A DNA stretch of 57,064 bases from a virus. This document shows positions 52,201 to 57,064 of this stretch, one piece after another; positions within the stretch are counted from its first letter, which is position 1, and every line of letters begins with the position of its first letter. The translations under genes were made by a program, and so were the position numbers. The notes under the pieces were generated by a model. It was not told the origin of the DNA, did no database searches, and saw only the letters and a program-made list of their open reading frames with translations. The stretch covers positions 1,238 through 58,301 of IMG/VR virus record IMGVR_UViG_3300030390_001403; one strand, 5' to 3'.

Positions 52201-54052
52201 GCTAATAGCTGATTTCTATTACAATCAATCTAGAACTAAGTCAAAAACGGGGTTATTGTTATCTAGAAATAGACTTACTCAAAAATACGTAACTAAAGTA
52301 GCTGAAATCCTAAACGTAAATGATAACTTTGACCTAACAGACCCTAACTTTTATTCAACTTTAACTCCATCGCAAAACGCTATACTAGCAGAAGCTGAAA
52401 GTGATACACCAACAGCAGAGTTAACAAACCCTAAAGCAAAAGAACTAAGGGAGTTCTTAGAACAGTTTTATAATGAACTAGGTTTAAAAAACTTAGGTGT
52501 AGCAAAACGTGCAGACTTCTTTCCTCGTGTTATTGCTATATATGATGTGGCTGGGGATGAAAACATACGAAAAGCTCTTATAGGGTTACTGGCAGAAAAA
52601 AATCCTGAAGTAGCATTAGGGGAAATAACAAAAGCAGTAGACTCTCTTGTAGAAAAAGGCAATGGTTCTTTAGAGTTTGAATCTAAAACAAACGATCCTT
52701 TAGATGTAGGTATTATGAAATCTTATAAACCTTTGTTTGATAAGCTTACTAGAGAAGACCTTAGAAATATAAATGCAATAGAAGCTCCTGAAGTAGCACT
52801 TAAAAAATACATAGACAGAGCAGTAACAAGAAGTGAGTTTGAAAAACGTGGTGGAGTTAAATATTTACGTGAGCTTATGGAACAGTTGACTCCCGCACAA
52901 CAAGAAGAAGCACAAAAAATACAAGACGGCATGATGGGCCGAATAAAGCCTATTACTAATGGCGTATTAAAAATGGCTAATAACATAGGCCTAGTTTTAA
53001 ACATAGTAACCCTACTAGCTTTCACGGTTCTTGCTTCTATTCCAGATTTAGCAGGCCCAGTACTTAGGTCTAGGAGCTTAGACACAAGACCTATATTTAA
53101 TGTGTTAAAAGAAATGATTAAAAACCCAGAAGAAGGGCGACAACTTGCAAAAGAAATAGGAGTAGTAGGTGTAGATGCTATGTCTACTTTCTTTATTAAT
53201 GCGGGGGAAGTAGATTTCTTAAGTCAGGGCGGACAAAAAGTATCTAATACTTTCTTTAGAGTAACTGGGTTAGAAATGTTTACTAGGTTTACTAGAGTGT
53301 TTGCTACTGGTATGGGCAAACAGTTTTTACTTGACCATGCTAAAAAAGCTAAAGCCGGAGAGCAAACTTCTGTATCTTACTTACAAGAGTTACAAGTTAC
53401 TGCTGCAGAAGTAGACGCTTGGGCAGAAGGCAAAGCCTCCCCAGAAGTAAAAGCCAAAGTAGATGAAGCGCTAGCTAGGTTTGTAGATGAATCTATCGTA
53501 CGTCCAAACTCTGCAGAAAGACCTAACTGGGCGAACGATCCTAGATACGCTTTAATATGGCAGTTAAAATCTTTTTACTATGCTTACGGAAAAACAATCG
53601 TAGGCGGAGCTTTAAGAGATGCAAAAGGCGGGGCAAAAAATGGTGGTATTACAGCAGCTGCTATGCCGCTAGCTATGATGGCCCTTATGCTTTTACCTTT
53701 GACAATGTTGGGTTGGGAGATAAGAGAATGGAGTAAAGCAGGGTTAGCTTGGGTATTACCAGGTGTAAGTCCTAGTGATCCAGGAGTAGACTACTTTAAA
53801 ACAGACAGCATGACTAATGGGCAATATAATTTAGAGCTTTTAGATAGGTCAGGAATTCTTGGCGGAGGTTCTATGGCGCTTCCTCTATTTTTAGAAAGTC
53901 ACAGACACGGTAAACCTTTTTGGATTAGCCCTCTTGGACCCGCTGCAGAAAGAGTTTATGATGGGATAACGTTAGACTGGTCACCTTCAGACTTTGTTCC
54001 GGTATACAGTCAACTAGATACACGTGCGTTCGGAGACGGCGCACGACAATAA
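46235..54052 (+). CDS. Giant polyvalent ejection protein (2605 aa) with zincin-like and SH3-like domains
   Basis: One unbroken frame of 7.8 kb. Visible parts: a Gly/Ala hydrophobic stretch near residues 130-170 (AALVGAAVTGVTIATGGTAV); Gly-rich segments near 240-410; an SH3/Tudor-like module near 1530-1575 (INHKDFGTGTVLSVKKGEVS); a Lys/Pro-rich linker (about 1680-1700); a metallopeptidase-like HELGE near 1790, with the possible third ligand in DEWVADQF near 1842; and two C-terminal hydrophobic segments near 2249 (NIVTLLAFTVLASI) and 2472 (LAMMALMLLPLTML). Such proteins are packed in the head and injected with DNA, forming a conduit and delivering enzymes. No RNA polymerase or ADP-ribosyltransferase motif was found. 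Confidence 0.75.
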   Translation: MSSIDEGIQKIASGQFAELGQVSQTDEEMEGAFGTPALQPEITKVDNPLEAFKGGVKSGVRNVQAQNQNFMAAIATIRGNEDAMQNRLDEADTLSYEASIPLAGMEQFDKFLEEPTVLGFFNQMASATGQFVPSAVATVAEAALVGAAVTGVTIATGGTAVPSLIGAAAIGRATLKNVPRRIAERGGSREYAENLIEKSYKNALATKNKTALPYPKMRMQEELDLDAIYLALRSQKLSRRFKQGALGGALGQEFRQGSGIAYGDYAEQGMTTPTDAVNAFAQGGVFAGIGVGSEAAVAGSFLRTLKKGRVKRQAAGDDPFLLRNANKTSVLKDLGYITGVTAFSEGLAELLQEELSVQQKFRIDDTYTKANANLDRKHAAFAGFFGGAGLGGAIGSGPAVFNKSRELLNRSLDEEHLRQVYNERQGEVGEGHVFQEHSDLIEENFDMMFNESNKDSVWVDIDSRKQWQKVQDKINNKYNGEYFSVTSLGKGVFFTRNEKKAQAFSNMVDADPYNTEMQDDWLAQNLGYTRSRMTGDDQIVGIRNKKTGKLAWYQQTTTEKEDNGKTGTENATSAANRVMGKSRDKYDIVYQTPSEHFTERMEGLEQETTGFNEDTKDPDTVRYQEFDAEGSEQVEAEAQAAADAEQDSLNSQLDASRGNIGEGTEKDINDYIKAEFGIDVPYIDLLQFADTSNKLKILAAKSAKNKSKQGSLGKQLEEAGVETPATNNNAKAKDSVKKAMDQLKPSIKARYLKTMAAIKQAQNDSTVRSSEVQASIDALNKNPVLAVTNLIEFVEEALSSDSLRDSTVADLERTSTALGTSRDELMPSREILTNPNVAGMDTSDNVAVGVDNDEIMNRGGSGTVENPFVDLIDGEPTPFSIDNKGDKKASPQQIALISSLIHPNFKSDFDKIKNLISERLATRFLQKQSTDNASEFIRIVPVSKLGELRASLEIVQEQIPDNIKEFQNIKKEGFVLVRHFVDNSQETTKMNPNELQPEAFAENVAVRIAQAKKRGNNNKIDKNHKFKVKDAYANKTPSLQNAAPGVVDIGVLIQGFVTLMRRSGQRPEFASMSVAQTRAIAFNDVLDYFEQNNITLEYYPDGVKTKEGRPPVTLVGPAFKGTPRAQESFTTTPRIITSEYGPINNKGPKTSNLINEIVNDVDSGIYDIGNDPKSYAQIVKSFKTKPSTVQKIEQAVKDGKLTLSAIAHTPAPELPMPSTPVQEDVTRNFLFKDAQGKMQLSMGFAKVEVKKVTRVKRTQKQELARFKRTQKRIEDRQKYINNLKGFEGPLQEVALEDAMYEQIQDRIIELTDLNFVTYSEPSGANRDSLLIGNRKNVIKNLMGKYGFSTQKELRIFWEENKEKELGDFDSYVSNTISTIVDELLPLTYVQELASFMANKLDQRMYETVIGQQPVGVWLSDALAIKDAGSEASVSADSNLDASGVFNNPLDNVVKGMTDPNKQDILMSNEFESISEQEALETRGRDKFKEMSRPKKAGVDKQKTSANSKYAKKTEVSENVQAIDPVVAEDLEKGLEINHKDFGTGTVLSVKKGEVSIKFNDSEIGTTTLKIPKTGTTRMTVVQEVAPTQDEQVLDEDTPIYNEPGVIDIPNENYEDGVFDDDGNTQPIQERELTQDEQFEEQYQEANREQEDGKRRAKVSTEARKRADAKQAAKQKSARTKPTPKKPTPKKPPLKPTVFKKSLNAKTRDKIIQAARRLGLTTNIKIFNVNEKINLGSGGANARIKKAQDQMQADIAAGKKVLGANVSFKNYDVILLAPRADGNVGGYAQTLMHELGESFVRQETDKSLKVGKVREKLLAEFAKEKAKPNTPSAYKNQDTGFDEWVADQFGAAIREKLGISLDADKSFKEMSVGAKSWFRRLAKKLLDFYNSLGPVNRRRLEANETAQEYIATVADKYRAPTQKKIPYEVKARIEKQIESILGPETFSDKQLRKVQDKAIKLLSLDKMPNWVKKILYTSDGRLRDMGPVGVLIADFYYNQSRTKSKTGLLLSRNRLTQKYVTKVAEILNVNDNFDLTDPNFYSTLTPSQNAILAEAESDTPTAELTNPKAKELREFLEQFYNELGLKNLGVAKRADFFPRVIAIYDVAGDENIRKALIGLLAEKNPEVALGEITKAVDSLVEKGNGSLEFESKTNDPLDVGIMKSYKPLFDKLTREDLRNINAIEAPEVALKKYIDRAVTRSEFEKRGGVKYLRELMEQLTPAQQEEAQKIQDGMMGRIKPITNGVLKMANNIGLVLNIVTLLAFTVLASIPDLAGPVLRSRSLDTRPIFNVLKEMIKNPEEGRQLAKEIGVVGVDAMSTFFINAGEVDFLSQGGQKVSNTFFRVTGLEMFTRFTRVFATGMGKQFLLDHAKKAKAGEQTSVSYLQELQVTAAEVDAWAEGKASPEVKAKVDEALARFVDESIVRPNSAERPNWANDPRYALIWQLKSFYYAYGKTIVGGALRDAKGGAKNGGITAAAMPLAMMALMLLPLTMLGWEIREWSKAGLAWVLPGVSPSDPGVDYFKTDSMTNGQYNLELLDRSGILGGGSMALPLFLESHRHGKPFWISPLGPAAERVYDGITLDWSPSDFVPVYSQLDTRAFGDGARQ

Positions 54053-54071
54053 TATTATGGTAGAATAAATT

Positions 54072-54446
54072 ATGGCATATTCAGACACAATAAAATTAGT
54101 AGTAGGAGATACACTCCCAGAACTAACTTTTAATTTAAAAGACAGCAACACAGCAGCTTCGGGGTTAACACTTGATTCTGAAAATAGCGCTACTTGGGCA
54201 CCTGTTAATCTTACAGGCGGTACGGTAAAATTACGAATTAGAGAAGTGGGTAAAACTACTATTAACTCAACCATTACCGCTACAATATCTGCCCCTAGTG
54301 CAGGAACTTGTACGTTAATTTTTCCATCTAGTACATGGACTGCATCCGGTACATACGAAGGAGAAATAGAGTTTACAAAGTCAGACGGAAATATACAAAC
54401 CGTACAAGACTTTGTAAAGTTTAAAGTACGTGATGACTTTGATTAA
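54072..54446 (+). CDS. BppU-N-like baseplate/fibre-base protein
   Basis: 124 residues, an all-beta Ig-like protein: KLVVGDTLPELTFNLKDS, VKLRIREVGKTTINSTI, YEGEIEFTKSDGNIQTVQDF, ending FKVRDDF. This is the pattern of the BppU N-terminal domain that attaches receptor-binding parts to the baseplate or tail. It overlaps the next gene by 1 base. Confidence 0.75.
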   Translation: MAYSDTIKLVVGDTLPELTFNLKDSNTAASGLTLDSENSATWAPVNLTGGTVKLRIREVGKTTINSTITATISAPSAGTCTLIFPSSTWTASGTYEGEIEFTKSDGNIQTVQDFVKFKVRDDFD

Positions 54447-55450
54447 TGGCTTTCAAGGTTACAGTAGATTATCAAGATCTACGACTGGTAATAAATACAG
54501 ACTCTGTTGAGTCAGTAAATGTATTTCAACATTTAAAAACTACTGTAGATTATCAAGACTTACGCCAATTACTTGCGTACCAACAACTAACTGCAGCTAA
54601 TGTTCTAGTAGATGCAGACACCTTAAACAGATACTTTACCGCACAATACAATTCACCTAACGCAGAAAGCTTTGGGCTTACTGATTCAGATACTTTTAGT
54701 TTTGGTAAAGGACTAGGCGACACGCCAATAGTTACAGAACAGCTAGCTAATGCTATGCAGAAACCTCTAACTGAGTCTGTATCTATAGGAGAAAACTTAA
54801 GCAGGGTTATAGATTTTTTTAGGGTTTTTGCAGACACATCTACAATATCCGAAACGCATGTTTACTTATTAGGTAAAGCAGCTAGTGATAGTATTAGCAT
54901 AACTGAAGAGCAAACGTTCGTTACTACTAAGTTACTAGAAGATACGTACGGGTTTAGTGATAGCCAAGTTTTAGAAGTAGAACAAGCAAGGGAAGACAGT
55001 TTTAGTTTTACTGATGACTTTAGCCGTGTCGTACCTTATGTTAGATCCTTTGCAGACACGTACGGGTTAGATGACACATCTTCTGTAGATGATGAACTGG
55101 CTACTAACACTGGTGTAAACAAAACAAATATTGTAAATGTATCAGAAACTACGGCGTTTGCCTTTACTCCAGGCACCATAGAAGAAGGTGTAAGTGTAGC
55201 AGAAGTCTATGTTAGTTCGTTCGTACCGGGCGATATTGCAGAAGGAGTGTCCGTAGCGGAAGCTTATGTTTCTAGTTTTACACTAGGTACAGTAGCAGAA
55301 ACAGCTACAATTAGTGAAAGCCCCGTCTTTTCTATCCTACCTGTTTTTGCAGATACTGCTACAATAAGTGAATCAATTGATGTAGAATTGATAAAAGGGG
55401 TTGGACCACTTAATAATTCAGCTCTTAATTTAAATATGTTAAACGCTTAA
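54446..55450 (+). CDS. Repeat-rich tail fibre protein (334 aa)
   Basis: After a short start with two VDYQDLR copies, the protein is built of about ten repeats of 18-25 residues with a D-x-(F/I)-S-(F/I)-(T/S)-(E/D) core (DTFSFGKG, DSISITEEQ, DTYGFSDS, DSFSFTDD, ATISESP). Such serial repeats form slender fibres. It sits between the BppU-like and tail-fibre genes. Confidence 0.7.
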   Translation: MAFKVTVDYQDLRLVINTDSVESVNVFQHLKTTVDYQDLRQLLAYQQLTAANVLVDADTLNRYFTAQYNSPNAESFGLTDSDTFSFGKGLGDTPIVTEQLANAMQKPLTESVSIGENLSRVIDFFRVFADTSTISETHVYLLGKAASDSISITEEQTFVTTKLLEDTYGFSDSQVLEVEQAREDSFSFTDDFSRVVPYVRSFADTYGLDDTSSVDDELATNTGVNKTNIVNVSETTAFAFTPGTIEEGVSVAEVYVSSFVPGDIAEGVSVAEAYVSSFTLGTVAETATISESPVFSILPVFADTATISESIDVELIKGVGPLNNSALNLNMLNA

Positions 55451-55462
55451 AGCGAGGTAATT

Positions 55463-55891
55463 ATGTCTCAAATACAAGACAACCTAAAAATGAAAGGTCG
55501 TTTACAAGTAAGCCTAAATGGTGATGTTGTACGCGATGTTGATAACTTAGTAGTTACTGCAGGCAAAGGCTACGTAGCAGACCGTATGAAGAACAACTCT
55601 AGTGTCATGTCTCACATGGCTATTGGTAGTAGTGCTACATCAGCTGCGGCTGGTAATACTGCTTTAGGAACAGAACTTGGTAGGGTCTCTCTAACAAGTA
55701 GTGCTGTTTCTGGTGCTGTTGTTACTTATATAGCTACTTTTGCAGCAGGTACTGGTACAGGCGCAGTTACAGAAGCAGGTATATTAACTGCAGCTTCTGG
55801 TGGAACTATGCTTTGTAGAACAGTTTTCTCAGTTGTTAACAAAGGGTCAGCTGACTCAATGACAATCACTTGGACTGTAACAGTAAGTTAA
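55463..55891 (+). CDS. Tail/fibre-associated protein (142 aa)
   Basis: Ala/Gly/Ser/Thr-rich beta protein: DNLVVTAGKGYVADRM, SHMAIGSSATSAAAGNTALG, TELGRVSLTSS, then ATFAAGTGTGAVTEAGI. The AIG...A.A.G.TALG.EL.RV core is very common in phage fibre-region proteins of about this size. It is probably a structural attachment or collar part. A gcgagg site lies upstream. Confidence 0.75.
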   Translation: MSQIQDNLKMKGRLQVSLNGDVVRDVDNLVVTAGKGYVADRMKNNSSVMSHMAIGSSATSAAAGNTALGTELGRVSLTSSAVSGAVVTYIATFAAGTGTGAVTEAGILTAASGGTMLCRTVFSVVNKGSADSMTITWTVTVS

Positions 55892-55905
55892 AATAGGAGT
55901 AATTT

Positions 55906-57064
55906 ATGGGCGTAGTTTTTACAAACAATGCCGAAACTACTCTAGCGGCGGCTATATCTAGTACTAGTGCTACCAGCATATCCGTTACTAGCAGTAGCAC
56001 CTTTCCTTCTTTAGATGCAGGAGAGTATTTCTATGCCACAGTAGATGATGGCACTAATTTTGAAATAGTTAAAATTACGGGTATTTCGGGCACAACCTGG
56101 ACCATAGTTCGTGCTACAGATAACTCTACTGCAAGAACCTTTGCAAACGGAAGCACTGTACAACTAAGAGCTACAGCTGCTTTACTAACCGACATACAAG
56201 AAAACATTGCAGCTAAGTCTGCAAACCAAACCGTATTTTCAGCTACTGCAGCTAGCAACGCTACCGCGTACAACGTGGGCGTGGATCCTGGTGTAGAGGC
56301 CAACGCATCTATATTCCTAGATGGTGTTTACCAGAATCACGATACATTTAGCTTTAATGCTAGCACCGTAACCTTTGATGCCGCACCTACAAACGGCACA
56401 AAAATAGAAGTAGTCGTAGATAACCTTATTAATCTACAAAGTTCTAACCTTACAACTGATACTTTTACAGCAACCTCTGGCCAAACAGCCTTTACATTAT
56501 CGGATGCACCAGCAGCAGAGAACAACTTAATAGTATTTATTGATGGCGTGTTTCAGGATCAGGGCAATTATTCTATAAGTAACCATACCCTTACACTTGC
56601 TACCGGAGCGGTAGAAGGTAGGACCGTAACTGTTTACATTATAAACCCTGTGAATATAGGTACACCAAGTGATAACACTGTAACTAGTGCAAAGCTTTCG
56701 GGCAACATAACTACCCCAGGTACATTGACCGTAGGGGCTTTTGATGTAGCATTTGACTCTCCTACTTTCTTTGTAGACAACTCTAACTCTCGTGTAGGCC
56801 TAGGGACAGCTACACCATCCGTGCCCGTAGATATTGTGGGTGAAGTAAAAATATCTAGTCATCTTAACTTACCAGATAATGCTAAAGCTAAGTTTGGCAC
56901 AAGTGGAGATTTAGAAATTTTTCACGATGGTTCTAATAGTAGAATTAAAGATGTTGGAACGGGTGACTTAATTTTATCCGGTAATATTATTGCTCTTCAA
57001 AACGCTGGCAATTCAGAAACAATGGCTAAATTTACTCAAGATGGAGCAGTAGACTTATACCATA
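55906..57064 (+). CDS. Tail fibre, N-terminal part (3' end outside window)
   Basis: 386 codons are visible and the frame is open to the edge; taggag lies 8 bases before the ATG. N-terminal part: ISVTSSSTFPSLDAGEYFYA and ENIAAKSANQT, typical of fibre attachment domains. Two copies of a small beta module follow (SIFLDGVYQNHDTFSF and LIVFIDGVFQDQGNYS, about 80 residues apart), then shaft repeats such as DLEIFHDGSNSRIKDVGTG. The style matches the S74-ended fibre at the left edge, suggesting one gene split by the window. A direct join would hit a stop after ten codons, so bases are missing or the genes differ. Confidence 0.88.
   Translation, partial: MGVVFTNNAETTLAAAISSTSATSISVTSSSTFPSLDAGEYFYATVDDGTNFEIVKITGISGTTWTIVRATDNSTARTFANGSTVQLRATAALLTDIQENIAAKSANQTVFSATAASNATAYNVGVDPGVEANASIFLDGVYQNHDTFSFNASTVTFDAAPTNGTKIEVVVDNLINLQSSNLTTDTFTATSGQTAFTLSDAPAAENNLIVFIDGVFQDQGNYSISNHTLTLATGAVEGRTVTVYIINPVNIGTPSDNTVTSAKLSGNITTPGTLTVGAFDVAFDSPTFFVDNSNSRVGLGTATPSVPVDIVGEVKISSHLNLPDNAKAKFGTSGDLEIFHDGSNSRIKDVGTGDLILSGNIIALQNAGNSETMAKFTQDGAVDLYH

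Noticed and set aside
1-57064. tRNA genes, integrase or phage RNA polymerase
   Set aside because: No cloverleaf, recombinase catalytic pattern or single-subunit polymerase motif was recognised by reading; a tRNAscan and profile search would be needed to exclude them fully.

Overview
The window reads as most of the genome of a tailed, probably short-tailed (podovirus-like) marine phage that infects a Gram-negative bacterium. This rests on a terminase, a P22-type portal, a scaffold and an N4-gp56-like coat protein, very large internal virion proteins without an evident tape measure, a spanin pair (which requires an outer membrane), an AT-rich sequence and many tiny Lys-rich genes of a kind I associate with uncultured marine phages. 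I see no integrase, no phage RNA polymerase and no tRNA. Both ends lie inside tail-fibre coding sequence. They may be one gene cut open, but the two edges do not join in frame, so some sequence is missing or they are separate genes.

Layout. A rightward block starts at 32.2 kb and runs to the end: small terminase, four small basic proteins, large terminase, portal, scaffold, coat, adaptors, internal/ejection proteins including one of 2605 residues, then fibres. It appears to resume at position 1 with the fibre tail carrying an S74 chaperone, lysozyme, nozzle-like and J-like tail proteins, more basic peptides, spanins and holin candidates, and ends at 15.1 kb. A leftward block runs from 31.9 kb down to 15.2 kb. 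Its first part (31.9-24.6 kb) has short accessory genes, a 600-base non-coding region with iteron-like repeats, and a MoxR AAA ATPase / VWA-metallopeptidase module. Its second part (24.0-15.2 kb) is replication: family A DNA polymerase, a CsrA homologue, AEP primase-helicase, Cas4-like nuclease, SNF2-type helicase, a probable ssDNA-binding protein, a VRR-NUC-like nuclease and DUF3310. One rightward gene (24.1 kb) sits between these two parts with its own promoter-like region and terminator.

The standout is the operon at 10.0-14.8 kb, directly after the lysis genes: CsgF, CsgG, a curlin-like beta-repeat protein, a FecR-domain protein ending in a curlin-like repeat, and a CHASE2 transmembrane class III adenylate cyclase. 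All are intact, overlapping or abutting. Together they look like a phage-borne extracellular-fibre secretion system joined to a cAMP-signalling receptor. The same phage also encodes CsrA, a global post-transcriptional regulator that in bacteria controls biofilm and curli-type functions. Its role in infection is unknown; aggregation, superinfection exclusion, altered envelope permeability at lysis or host reprogramming are all possible.

Other items of interest are the iteron-like cluster at 30.5-30.8 kb, a 12-base sequence found three times in one orientation, a repeated leader motif at fixed distance from start codons, a structured leader and ribosome-site hairpin before the coat gene, and a leucine at the polymerase position equivalent to E. 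coli Pol I residue 762. All family assignments are by reading the translations and from memory; no database search was run.
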